64,000 nucleotides of DNA from Burkholderiales bacterium. GTDB lineage: Bacteria > Pseudomonadota > Gammaproteobacteria > Burkholderiales > Burkholderiaceae_C. The position numbers and the translations under genes are program-made. The notes under the pieces were generated by a model. The model worked only from the letters and a program-made list of their open reading frames with translations, was not told the DNA's origin and ran no database searches. This document shows, in pieces, positions 49,692 to 59,589 of this stretch (its first letter is position 1; the number at the start of each line of letters is the position of its first letter). The stretch spans positions 1 to 64,000 of the forward strand of contig JADJCH010000022.1 of the NCBI GenBank assembly GCA_016703325.1. The letters run 5' to 3'.

Positions 49692-49725
49692 GATGTGTAC
49701 CTTTCAATTACTCAATACACATCGT
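49690..49725. promoter_or_regulatory. VapB operator overlapping the antitoxin start
   Basis: ACGATGTGTA (49690-49699) and TACACATCGT (49716-49725) form a 10-bp perfect inverted repeat with a 16-base spacer. One arm covers the GTG start codon of vapB, and an AAAGG ribosome-binding site lies in the spacer. A VapBC complex bound here would block both transcription and ribosome access. The surrounding sequence is the most AT-rich in this neighbourhood. Confidence 0.7.
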
Positions 49726-49767
49726 ACACCTGTTGCGGATCTTGGCGCCACTCCGTCAGCTGCCAGA

Positions 49768-51414
<1,647 letters not shown>

Positions 51415-51424
51415 GGCGCCGACC

Positions 51425-52597
51425 TCAGCAGGTTTCCGCAAACAACTCGCGGCCGATCAGCATGCGGCGGATCTCGCTGGTGCCGGCGCCGATCTCGTAG
51501 AGCTTGGCGTCGCGCCAAAGCCGGCCGGTGGGGTACTCGTTGGTGTAGCCCACGCCACCGAGTGCCTGGATCGCCTCGCCGGCCATCCAGGTGGCCTTCT
51601 CGGCGGTGTAGAGGATCACGCCGGCGGCGTCCTTGCGCAGCGTGCGGCTGTGGTCGCCGCGGTCGGCCGCCTGCGCCACCGCATAGGCATAGGCGCGGCA
51701 GGCCTGGAAGGTGGAGTACATGTCGGCCAGCTTGCCTTGCATGAGCTGGAACTCGCCAATGCTCTGGCCGAACTGCTTGCGCTCATGCACGAAGGGCACG
51801 ACCACGTCCAGGCAGGCCGCCATGATGCCCAGCGGGCCGCCGGAGAGCACGATGCGCTCGTAGTCCAGGCCGGACATCAGCACTTTGGTGCCGTTGCCCT
51901 CGCCGCCGAGCACGTTCTCCTCCGGCACCTCGCAGTCGTCGAAGAACAGCGGGTAGGTGTTGCTGCCGCGCATGCCCAGCTTGTCCAGGTGCTCGCCCCG
52001 GCTGAAGCCCTTGAAGCCCTTCTCGATCAGGAAGGCGGTCATGCCGCGCGCACCCAGCTCGGGCTCGGTCTTGGCGTAGACCACCAGCGTGTCCGCGTCG
52101 CCGCCGTTGGTGATCCACATCTTGCTGCCGTTGAGCACGTAGCGGTCACCCTTCTTGTCGGCCCGCAGCTTCATGCTGACCACGTCGGAGCCGGCGCCCG
52201 GCTCGCTCATCGCCAGCGCGCCGACGTGTTCACCGCTGATCAGCCTGGGCAGGTACTTGGCGCGCTGCGCGTCCGTGCCGTTGCGGCGGATCTGGTTGAT
52301 GCACAGGTTGGAGTGCGCGCCGTAGCTCAGGCCCACCGAGGCACTGGCGCGGCTGATCTCCTCCATGGCCACCATGTGGGCGACGTAGCCCATCGCGGTG
52401 CCGCCCAGTTCCTCCGGCACGGTCAGGCCGTGCACGCCCAGGTCACCCAGCTTCTTCCACAGGTCGGCCGGGAAGAGGTTGTCGCGGTCGATCTGGGAAG
52501 CGCGCGGGGCGATCTCGGCCTGGGCGAAGTCGCGCACCGCATCCCGCAGCGCGGCGATGTCCTCGCCCAGGGGAAAGGTGAAGGTGGATTCGAACAT
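51425..52597 (-). CDS. liuA: Isovaleryl-CoA dehydrogenase
   Basis: 390 residues, acyl-CoA dehydrogenase. The family signatures ALAMSEPGAGSD (128-138) and ALGGVGYTNEYPTGRLWRDAK are present. The catalytic base is Glu247 in LDYERIVLSGGPLG, the position used by isovaleryl-CoA dehydrogenases rather than the C-terminal Glu of other family members. It feeds electrons to ETF. It is the first structural gene of the liu operon, divergent from the TetR gene. Confidence 0.94.
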   Translation of the reverse strand: MFESTFTFPLGEDIAALRDAVRDFAQAEIAPRASQIDRDNLFPADLWKKLGDLGVHGLTVPEELGGTAMGYVAHMVAMEEISRASASVGLSYGAHSNLCINQIRRNGTDAQRAKYLPRLISGEHVGALAMSEPGAGSDVVSMKLRADKKGDRYVLNGSKMWITNGGDADTLVVYAKTEPELGARGMTAFLIEKGFKGFSRGEHLDKLGMRGSNTYPLFFDDCEVPEENVLGGEGNGTKVLMSGLDYERIVLSGGPLGIMAACLDVVVPFVHERKQFGQSIGEFQLMQGKLADMYSTFQACRAYAYAVAQAADRGDHSRTLRKDAAGVILYTAEKATWMAGEAIQALGGVGYTNEYPTGRLWRDAKLYEIGAGTSEIRRMLIGRELFAETC

Positions 52598-52646
52598 CGA
52601 GAGGTCTCCTGGCCCGGGGCCGAACGGCGGGCTGTGTCGGTTAAAT

Positions 52647-52661
52647 CTGAGTCAGCCTCAA
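52647..52661. promoter_or_regulatory. TetR operator copy near liuA
   Basis: CTGAG-TCAGC-CTCAA repeats the pattern of the perfect site at 52750-52764 (TTGAG-N5-CTCAA) with one arm change. It lies 50-64 bases upstream of the liuA start, where it could overlap the liuA promoter. Confidence 0.55.
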
Positions 52662-52749
52662 TACAAACCCTGAGTTCGTCAAAACAGGACTCGGACGGGC
52701 CGCGTTCGGGCTGAAATCTACCAGCACACTCGCACGCCAGCAAGCTTTT

Positions 52750-52764
52750 TTGAGTAATACTCAA
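52750..52764. promoter_or_regulatory. TetR operator just upstream of the regulator gene
   Basis: TTGAG-TAATA-CTCAA is a perfect inverted repeat (TTGAGT-AAT-ACTCAA), ending 3 bases before the regulator ATG. A bound dimer would block its own transcription or translation start. Matching copy at 52647-52661. Confidence 0.65.
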
Positions 52765-52767
52765 CAC

Positions 52768-53508
52768 ATGAGCAACTCTGCTGCCCTTGACCCCGTCGCC
52801 GCACCGGCCCCCGCACCCACGGCCGCACGCATTCGCCGCGCCCCGGCCAGCGCCAAGAGCGAGCAGCGCATTCGCGACATCCTGCGGGTGGGTCGGGAAG
52901 TGTTTGCCGCGAAGGGCTTCGAGCGCGCCACCACCACCGAGATCGCGCAGCGCCTGGGCATCAGCGAGGCCACCGTCTTCACCTACTTCCACGGCAAGCG
53001 CGAGCTCTGCCTGCGGGTGATTGCGGACTGGTACGACGAGATCGTGCAGGCGATGGAGTCCGGCATGCCGGTGGACGCGCCGGTGCGCCGGCAGTTCGAG
53101 TACTTCGTGCGCACCCACCTGAGCCTGTTCCTGATCCAGGGCACCGGGCTGTGCGCGCTGGTGCTGTCGGAGGGGCGCTCCAGGGGGCAGGAGCTGGGCG
53201 AAAGCTTCCTGCCGCTGCAGCGCCGCTACACCGCGCCGCTGATGGAGCTGCTGGCCCGTGGCCAGGCCAGCGGCGAGGTGCGTGCCGACCTGCCCCTGAG
53301 ACTGCTGCGCCCGCTGGTGCTGGGGCCGATGGAGCATCTGCTCTGGGAGGCCGTGGCGCAGGAACGCCCGATGGACATCGACGCCACCGCCGATGCCCTG
53401 GTGGAGCTGCTGTGGCGCGCCATCAGTCCACCAGATGCCGAACTGGCCGCACTGCGGCGACTGCGCGACCGCGTCGGCCAGGCCCTGTCGGAGACCCAGG
53501 GCCACTGA
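52768..53508 (+). CDS. TetR-family regulator of the liu operon (LiuQ-like)
   Basis: 246 residues from the ATG at 52768; the open frame from a TTG 6 codons earlier runs through the operator. An Ala/Pro/Arg-rich N-terminus precedes the TetR helix-turn-helix (about 40-80: VFAAKGFERATTTEIAQRLG, then ISEATVFTYFHGKREL). The ligand domain follows. Betaproteobacterial branched-chain degradation genes are known to be controlled by LiuR (MerR) or LiuQ (TetR); this gene fits the LiuQ role by position. The inducer is probably an acyl-CoA intermediate. Confidence 0.87.
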   Translation: MSNSAALDPVAAPAPAPTAARIRRAPASAKSEQRIRDILRVGREVFAAKGFERATTTEIAQRLGISEATVFTYFHGKRELCLRVIADWYDEIVQAMESGMPVDAPVRRQFEYFVRTHLSLFLIQGTGLCALVLSEGRSRGQELGESFLPLQRRYTAPLMELLARGQASGEVRADLPLRLLRPLVLGPMEHLLWEAVAQERPMDIDATADALVELLWRAISPPDAELAALRRLRDRVGQALSETQGH

Positions 53509-53509
53509 T

Positions 53510-54667
53510 TCAACGGGGGCCGGGAACCGCCCCGTGAACTAAGGCGGTTTGGGCCACGGCGACGCGCTCACGAGACTTGGCGGGGCTGGCCCAGCGCAGC
53601 TCCACACCCAGGTGAAGTGCCTGTGCGGCGAGCATCGACAGCCCCCAGGCCAGTCCCAACGCCCACAGCGCAGGCACCACTGCGCCTGGCCAGAGCCGGT
53701 CGACCATGGCCCCGACCACCAGGGCGACCGGGTAGTGCACCAGAAACAGCGCATAGGAGCTGCACGACAGCCCCGTCAAAACCCGCGGCCAGCACCAACG
53801 GGCCATGGCGTCCTGCCAGGGACCGGCCAACAGCAAAGCGGTGATCACCGCCAGCCCGACGCGCTCACGTGGCTCCACCCACAGTGCCAGCAGACCCAGC
53901 AGCAGAATCCACCCCCACCAGACTCGGGCAACGGCCGGGCTGCGGGCGCCACGTGCCCAGGCCGCCAGCACCCCCAGACCCCAGGCACCGACAAAGTACA
54001 GCGCCCAGGCGTCCAGGTCAGGGTCGAGGTTCCACACCAGCAGGGACAGCGCCACCGCGCCCACCACCGCAGCGGCGGTGGCGAGCCGGCGCCAGCGCTG
54101 CGGCAGCCGATCGCGCAGCAGCAGCAGGGCCAGCAGGCCCCACTGCAGCTGCAGGTCGATGGCCAGGTACCACACCCCCGAGCTCAGCGCCGGCAGCCCC
54201 ACCAGATCCTGCAGGAAGAACACATGCGCCAGCACCTGGGCGAGCGTTGGGGCTGCAGGCGTGTCGGGGTCATCTCCCAGCCACCGGGCCAGGGCAGCGG
54301 CCAGCACCGCAGCGAGCAAGGCCACCAGGGCCGGCACGGCCAGCCGGCGCCAGCGCGCCCAACCCAGAATCCACAGCTCGGATGCGCTGATCGGGCGATG
54401 CACACCGGGCGCAGGCAGGCTGCCCCGGGCCGCCAGGAACCCCCCCACCACCAGGAAGATCTGCACCACCCACAGCGCCATGTCCACCAGTACCTCTGAC
54501 ACGGCCTCCGCTCGCTGGGCCAATGCCCTCCCCATCGGCCCGTAGAGGGCGAAGTGATGCCAGACGATGCACTGGGCCGCGAAAACCTTCAGCAGGTCGA
54601 TCAGCGGCAGGCCATGAACACCAGCAGATGCGGGCCGTGAAACGGAACGAGGCAGCGAGATGGACAT
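53510..54667 (-). CDS. Acyltransferase-3 family membrane protein
   Basis: 385 residues with about ten hydrophobic helices. The N-terminal block LIDLLKVFAAQCIVWHHFAL contains the conserved histidine motif of acyltransferase-3 enzymes that modify sugars, peptidoglycan or lipids. The acceptor is unknown. Its stop is 1 base from the stop of the convergent TetR gene. No polysaccharide genes are adjacent. Confidence 0.85.
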   Translation of the reverse strand: MSISLPRSVSRPASAGVHGLPLIDLLKVFAAQCIVWHHFALYGPMGRALAQRAEAVSEVLVDMALWVVQIFLVVGGFLAARGSLPAPGVHRPISASELWILGWARWRRLAVPALVALLAAVLAAALARWLGDDPDTPAAPTLAQVLAHVFFLQDLVGLPALSSGVWYLAIDLQLQWGLLALLLLRDRLPQRWRRLATAAAVVGAVALSLLVWNLDPDLDAWALYFVGAWGLGVLAAWARGARSPAVARVWWGWILLLGLLALWVEPRERVGLAVITALLLAGPWQDAMARWCWPRVLTGLSCSSYALFLVHYPVALVVGAMVDRLWPGAVVPALWALGLAWGLSMLAAQALHLGVELRWASPAKSRERVAVAQTALVHGAVPGPR

Positions 54668-54686
54668 GAGCAGACAGAAAGAAGAA

Positions 54687-54721
54687 CAGGCGGGCGCCGG
54701 AGAATCTCCGACGCCCGCCTG
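54687..54721 (-). terminator. Strong terminator hairpin after the 54770-55483 gene
   Basis: CAGGCGGGCG-C-CGGAG (54687-54702) pairs with CTCCG-A-CGCCCGCCTG (54706-54721), a 15-bp stem with one mismatch and a 3-base loop. On the minus strand it is followed by the T-rich TTCTTCTTTCTG. It separates the putative outer-membrane gene from the acyltransferase gene. Confidence 0.75.
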
Positions 54722-54769
54722 TGCCGATTGTCGCAGCCCTGCCTTGCAGCCAAGTTGGGTGCAGCCCGG

Positions 54770-55483
54770 TCAGAGTCCGATGCCGTACCAGCCAACCCCG
54801 GCCGTCCAGAACCCGCTGCCGGTCTCACCCGCCACACGCCCCCGCGTCAGGTCCAGTCCCAGACGGTCTGCCAGGATCCACCGCCGCAGCCCCAGCGATT
54901 GCAGCGCCCCGCCCTGCCCACGGGTGGCCAGCGCCTCGCCAAAAAACATCCAGTCCTCCGACGGTGCCCAGGTCAGTGCAGCGTGGCCGTGGGCCTGGTG
55001 CTGTCGCGGCCCATGGACATACTCCTCGCCGAAGTTCAGGTGCAACTGCCACTGCGCAGACAACTCCAGCGACAGCAGGCCGACCAGGCCACGGTTGGCG
55101 GTGTGCCAACCCTCCCCTTGTGACTGCTCCCGCCCGCCGTACGCCTTGAGTCCAAACCGCGCCGGCCCCCACTGCCAGGCCGGGTCCACCCATTTCACGC
55201 CGACGGACAGCATCCGACCCGGACCTGCGTCGCCGCCCAGGAAGCGCCATTCCAGACCAACCTCCACCGCGTCGCCCAGCCCGCAGGCCGGGGCCAGCAC
55301 CACGTCACGAGCGCCTTCAGCCCGCTGAAACCAGGACTCGGCCTGGCAGGTGGCGGCGCCTGCCGTGGCGGCATCGTCGGTGGACAAGGGGCGACCGGCC
55401 CAGGCCAGTCCCGCCGTCGCCAGCCCCAAAAACAGCAGAAGCATTTGGCGACCCCTTACAGGAGCCAGGATGGTGTGTGGCAT
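54770..55483 (-). CDS. Putative outer-membrane beta-barrel protein
   Basis: 237 residues from an ATG preceded by GAAGGG. The signal peptide contains LLLFLGLATAGLAWA, cleaved before GRPLSTDDA. The mature part alternates short amphipathic strands (VGLEWRFLGG, WQLHLNFGEEYVHGP) and ends in an aromatic (GWYGIGL), as expected for a small barrel. Mature proteins that start R-P-L-x-T-D-D-A recur in proteobacteria as uncharacterised outer-membrane proteins. The function is not known. Two cysteines (CQAESW, APACG) could form a disulphide. Confidence 0.7.
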   Translation of the reverse strand: MPHTILAPVRGRQMLLLFLGLATAGLAWAGRPLSTDDAATAGAATCQAESWFQRAEGARDVVLAPACGLGDAVEVGLEWRFLGGDAGPGRMLSVGVKWVDPAWQWGPARFGLKAYGGREQSQGEGWHTANRGLVGLLSLELSAQWQLHLNFGEEYVHGPRQHQAHGHAALTWAPSEDWMFFGEALATRGQGGALQSLGLRRWILADRLGLDLTRGRVAGETGSGFWTAGVGWYGIGL

Positions 55484-55727
55484 GAGAACCCTTCGCAACG
55501 TTGGAGCCAATCGGCTGCGAAAGTACCCTCCATGACCGCCGGACCTTTGAACAAACAAGGGGGCAAGACACCCTGTTTTGACTCCGGCGACCTGTATCAC
55601 CGCCCCGACTGGCATCGACAACACGGATCTCCAAGACCGCAGGCGCGCCTCAAGTCACCAACGACAACAGCAATCCCGCCGGAGCGCCCCCCCCCCGCAG
55701 CGGCATTGCACCCACTTTGAAGCGCAA

Positions 55728-55950
55728 CAGCCTCAGCGCTGCCGAAGCGGAGCGCAGCATGCAACACCGGCGCCGTCACTGCCGGCTTGATGCAGTAGAA
55801 CAGGCCGGCCACCACCCGCACCTGGCCAAACCGCAGGTGCATTCACGGCAGCGCGATCTGCCCCGCCGAACCACCAAAGCTGATGAAGCCAGCTGGAGCC
55901 GGAAACCCAGCGCCTCGGCGAAACTGTCCGGCCGCGGGCCCTGCACGCCC
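55728..55950 (-). pseudogene. Chromate transporter (chrA) remnant with internal deletion and frameshift
   Basis: The minus strand reads SFAEALGFRLQLA and, in another frame, RFGQVRVVAGLFYCIKPAVT. Both match parts of intact ChrA at 58221-59585 (SFAEALRFWLKLG and RFGDVPLVAGLFYGIKPAVT). Nucleotide alignment by eye shows a join at GCGATC that removes the equivalent of 201 bases, plus one missing base near 55890 that shifts the frame. The 3' two-thirds of the gene is absent. The rest of 55484-56008 has no gene that I can support. Confidence 0.75.
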
Positions 55951-56008
55951 GTCGTGTCGACGACAGCCGGATGTGCAGGGAATTCAGGCACCTTGCATGG
56001 GCTTCAGT

Positions 56009-57181
56009 TCAAAACGGCAGCCCGACGTAGTTCTCCGCCAGCGAGCGCTGCGCCGCCTCTGACGAGAACAGGTAGGCCAGGTCGGTCTGCTGCAGCTTCT
56101 GGTCGTAGGCGATGCTGTCCGGGAAGGTGTGCAGCAGCGTGGTCATCCACCAGGAGAAGCGCTGCGCCTTCCACACCCGCGCCAGCGCCTTGGCGGAGTA
56201 GCCGTCCAGCCCGCTGTCGTCGCCGCGCTGGTAGTGCGCCACCATCGCGTGGTACAGGTAGTAGATGTCCGAGGCCGCGCTGTTCAGGCCGCGCGCACCC
56301 GTGGGCGGCACGATGTGCGCCGCATCGCCGGCCAGGAACAGGTTGCCGTAGCGCATCGGCTCGGCCACGAAGGAGCGCAGCGGGGCGATCGACTTCTCGA
56401 TCGACGCGCCGGTGATCAGGCGCTCAGCCACCTCGGCAGGCAGGCGGCGCTTGAGTTCGGCCCAGAAGGCCTCGTCGGACCAGTCCTCCACCGTGTCGGT
56501 CAGCGGCACCTGGATGTAGTAGCGGCTGAGCACCTGCGAGCGCAGCGAGCACAGCGCAAAGCCACGCTCATGCTTGGCATAGATCAGCTCGGGCGACACC
56601 GGCTTGGTGCGCGACAGCACGCCCAGCCAGCCGAAGGGGTAGACCTTTTCGTACTCGCGCAGCACGTTCTTCGGGATCGACTTGCGGCTCACGCCGTGGA
56701 AGCCGTCCGCGCCGATGACATAGTCGCAGTCGATGCGGATGATGTCGTCGCCGCTGCGGTAGGTGACGTAGGGCGTCGCGCTGGTCAGGTCGTGCGGCTG
56801 CACGTCCTCGGCGTTGTGGATCACCACGCCCTTCATGCGGTCGCGTGCGTCGTACAGATCGCGCGTGAGTTCGGTCTGGCCGTACACCACCACCGAGCTG
56901 CCGCCGCTGTGCTTGTGCAGGTCCACCCGGTCCATCTGGCCGTCGTGGGCGATGAAGAAGCCCTCGTGGATCTCGCCCTCGCGGTCCATGCGCTCACCGC
57001 ACTGGGCCTCGCGCATCAGCTCGGCGAAGCCGTGCTCCAGCACGCCGGCGCGGATGCGACCGAGCACGTACTCGCGGCTTTGCCGTTCGAGCACGACGGT
57101 GTCGATGCCCTTGAGGTGCAAAAGCTGCGACAGCATCAGCCCCGAAGGACCACCGCCGATGATGCATACACTGGTTTTCAT
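56009..57181 (-). CDS. pobA: 4-hydroxybenzoate 3-monooxygenase
   Basis: 390 residues, class A flavoprotein hydroxylase of the usual length. The FAD site IIGGGPSGL is at the N-terminus, then LERQSREYVLGRIRAGVLEH, the CDYVIGADGFHGVSR motif and the second FAD motif LFLAGDAAHIVPPTGARGLN. It makes protocatechuate from 4-hydroxybenzoate using NADPH. I start at MKTSVCIIGG; the longer open frame upstream runs into the divergent promoter region. The AraC-type gene is divergent, 116 bp away. Confidence 0.95.
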   Translation of the reverse strand: MKTSVCIIGGGPSGLMLSQLLHLKGIDTVVLERQSREYVLGRIRAGVLEHGFAELMREAQCGERMDREGEIHEGFFIAHDGQMDRVDLHKHSGGSSVVVYGQTELTRDLYDARDRMKGVVIHNAEDVQPHDLTSATPYVTYRSGDDIIRIDCDYVIGADGFHGVSRKSIPKNVLREYEKVYPFGWLGVLSRTKPVSPELIYAKHERGFALCSLRSQVLSRYYIQVPLTDTVEDWSDEAFWAELKRRLPAEVAERLITGASIEKSIAPLRSFVAEPMRYGNLFLAGDAAHIVPPTGARGLNSAASDIYYLYHAMVAHYQRGDDSGLDGYSAKALARVWKAQRFSWWMTTLLHTFPDSIAYDQKLQQTDLAYLFSSEAAQRSLAENYVGLPF

Positions 57182-57297
57182 GCCTGTCTCCTGATCGAAG
57201 TCAATGGCGCGAACCCCTCGCGCCATGGCCGCCAATGTAGCCAGCCAGAGGCACGGCCGGAATGGCTGATTCCCGCCAGGACTTGTACGATTCGAAC

Positions 57298-58194
57298 ATG
57301 ACCGCCCCCCCTCCCCCGCCGATTCGCAACTACAGCCTGTACGGCGAGTCCGAGCTGCTGCCGGACGTGATGCACTGCGAAACCATTGCCCAGCGCTCGG
57401 TGCTGCACGACTGGGAGCTGGCACCGCACCGCCACGACCACCTGCACCAGCTGGTGCTGTTGCGCAGCGGCGGGGGCAGTACCTGGCTGGAAGGGCGCGA
57501 GCTGGCGCTGCCGCCGATGTCGCTGGTGAACGTCGCCCCCGGCGACGTGCATGCCTTCACCTTCGAGCCCGGCACCCAGGGCCTGGTGGTGACGCTGGCC
57601 GACACCCTGCGCGACGAGCTGCTCGCGCGCGACCCCGAGCCCCGCCGCCTGCTGGGCAGCGCCTGGGTGGGCCAGGCCGACGGCGCGGCGGATGCGGTGA
57701 TGGAGCAGCTCGCCCAGGAGTACGCCGGGCGCTCGACGGCGCGCGCGCTGCTGCTGCGCGGGCTGGCCGCCACGCTGCTCGGCCACGCCGCGCGGGTCGC
57801 CGAGCGGCTGGCCGAGCGGGGCGCTCCGGTCAGGACCCGCATGGCCGAATCCCACCTGCTGCAGCGCTTCGAGGCGCTGCTGGAGGCGCACTTCCGCGAC
57901 CACTGGACGGTGGCCGACTATGCGCAGGCCCTGGCCGTCACCCCCACGCACCTGAGCCGCGTGGTGCGCAGCGCCCTGGGTGTGCCGGCCTCGCGCCTGA
58001 TCGACGCCCGCGTGGTGCGCGAGGCGCGCCGCCACCTGGCCTACACCCACCTGGCGGTGGCGACGATCGGCTATGCGCTGGGCTTCTCCGACCCGGCGCT
58101 GTTCAGCCGCGTGTTCAGCCGGGTGGCCGGCTGCTCGCCACGCGCCTTCCGCGAGCGGCTGGGCGCCAGCCGCTCGCAGGCGGCCGGGGCCTGA
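57298..58194 (+). CDS. AraC-family regulator, probable PobR
   Basis: 298 residues from the second ATG (MTAPPPPPIRNY); an in-frame ATG 12 codons earlier (57262) is possible. The N-terminal cupin-like sensor (HRHDHLHQLVLLRSGGGSTW) and the C-terminal double helix-turn-helix (about 185-285: LAVTPTHLSRVVRSALGVPA and IGYALGFSDPALFSRVF) identify an AraC regulator. Divergence from pobA is the classic arrangement for its activator. Confidence 0.87.
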   Translation: MTAPPPPPIRNYSLYGESELLPDVMHCETIAQRSVLHDWELAPHRHDHLHQLVLLRSGGGSTWLEGRELALPPMSLVNVAPGDVHAFTFEPGTQGLVVTLADTLRDELLARDPEPRRLLGSAWVGQADGAADAVMEQLAQEYAGRSTARALLLRGLAATLLGHAARVAERLAERGAPVRTRMAESHLLQRFEALLEAHFRDHWTVADYAQALAVTPTHLSRVVRSALGVPASRLIDARVVREARRHLAYTHLAVATIGYALGFSDPALFSRVFSRVAGCSPRAFRERLGASRSQAAGA

Positions 58195-58220
58195 CGCTCT
58201 CCGACCGCCGTGCCAGGACG

Positions 58221-59585
58221 TCAGCGCAGCAGCGAGGCGATCCAGGTCACCGCCAGCCCGACGGCCGCGCAGGCGCCCAGCAGCGGCATCACACCGACCT
58301 TGAACCGGAACAGAGCCAACACGGCGGCCGCGCAGATGCCGGCCGAGAGCCCATCGAAACGGCCGCCGAAGCCCTGCGGCCAGAGCACATGCCAGGCGAA
58401 GAACAGCGCCAGGTTCAGGATCACACCCACCACCGCGGCGGTGATGGCCGACAGCGGCGCCGTGAAGCCGAGCTTGCCGTGCGTGGCCTCCACCAGCGGC
58501 CCGCCGGCCAGGATGAAGACGAAGCTCGGCAGGAAGGTGAAGAAGGTCACCACGCTGGCAGCGAGTGCACCACCGAGGAACAGCGCGTCCGGCCCCAGCA
58601 CGGCCTTCAGCCAGCCGCCGACGAAGCCGACGAAGGCCACCACCATGATCAGCGGGCCGGGCGTGGTCTCGCCCAGCGCCAGGCCGTCGATCATCTGCGC
58701 ACCGCTGAGCCACTGGTGCTGTTCGACCGCCCCCTGGTAGACATAGGGCAGCACCGCATAGGCGCCGCCGAAGGTGAGCAGCGCCGCCTTGGTGAAGAAC
58801 CAGCCCATCTGGCTGAGGGTGTCGTCCAGCCCGCGGGTGAGCAGCAGCGGCCCGATCACGGCCGCCCACAGGCCGAGACCCACCGCCAGCACCCGCACGA
58901 GACCGGCCCGGCTGAAGCGGGCATGCGCGGGGGTGGGCGTGTCGTCGTCGATCAGCGCCGGCCCGCAGCCTGCCTTCGCCGCGCCGTGGCCGCCACCCAG
59001 CGCGAACACCTGCGGCCAGCGGCGCGAGCCCAGCCAGCCGATCAGCCCGGCCGCTCCCACGATCGCCGGGAACGGGGTGTCGAAGGCGAAGATGGCGACG
59101 AAGGACGCCGCCGCAATGCCCCACATCCAGCCGTTCTTCAGCGCCCGGCTGCCGATGCGGTGCGCCGCGTGCAGCACCAGTGCGGTCACCGCCGGCTTGA
59201 TGCCGTAGAAGAGGCCCGCCACCAGCGGCACGTCACCGAAGCGAAGGTAGATCCACGCCAGCGCGATCAGGATCGCCAGCGACGGCAGCACGAACAGTGC
59301 GCCGGCCACGATGCCGCCCCAGCTGCGGTGCATCAGCCAGCCGATGTAGGTGGCCAGCTGCTGCGCCTCCGGTCCGGGCAGCACCATGCAGTAGTTCAGC
59401 GCATGCAGAAAGCGCTTCTCGCTGATCCAGCGGCGCTGCTCGACCAGCTCGCGATGCATGATGGCGATCTGCCCGGCCGGGCCACCGAAGCTGATGAAGC
59501 CGAGCTTGAGCCAGAAGCGCAGGGCCTCGGCAAAGCTCACCGCCGCGGGTGCGGCCTCGGTCCGGCCAGACTCGGCATCCGCCAC
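58221..59585 (-). CDS. chrA: Chromate transporter ChrA (two-domain CHR family)
   Basis: 454 residues from a GTG 4 bases after the purL stop. It has two homologous halves with opposing motifs: FISFGGPAGQIAIMHRELVE in the first and LLTFGGAYAVLPYVYQG in the second, and about ten to twelve hydrophobic helices. CHR proteins export chromate or take part in sulfate-related anion flux. The tight gap to purL suggests co-transcription, unusual company for purine synthesis. A degraded partial copy lies at 55728-55950. Confidence 0.9.
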   Translation of the reverse strand: MADAESGRTEAAPAAVSFAEALRFWLKLGFISFGGPAGQIAIMHRELVEQRRWISEKRFLHALNYCMVLPGPEAQQLATYIGWLMHRSWGGIVAGALFVLPSLAILIALAWIYLRFGDVPLVAGLFYGIKPAVTALVLHAAHRIGSRALKNGWMWGIAAASFVAIFAFDTPFPAIVGAAGLIGWLGSRRWPQVFALGGGHGAAKAGCGPALIDDDTPTPAHARFSRAGLVRVLAVGLGLWAAVIGPLLLTRGLDDTLSQMGWFFTKAALLTFGGAYAVLPYVYQGAVEQHQWLSGAQMIDGLALGETTPGPLIMVVAFVGFVGGWLKAVLGPDALFLGGALAASVVTFFTFLPSFVFILAGGPLVEATHGKLGFTAPLSAITAAVVGVILNLALFFAWHVLWPQGFGGRFDGLSAGICAAAVLALFRFKVGVMPLLGACAAVGLAVTWIASLLR

Positions 59586-59589
59586 GCGC

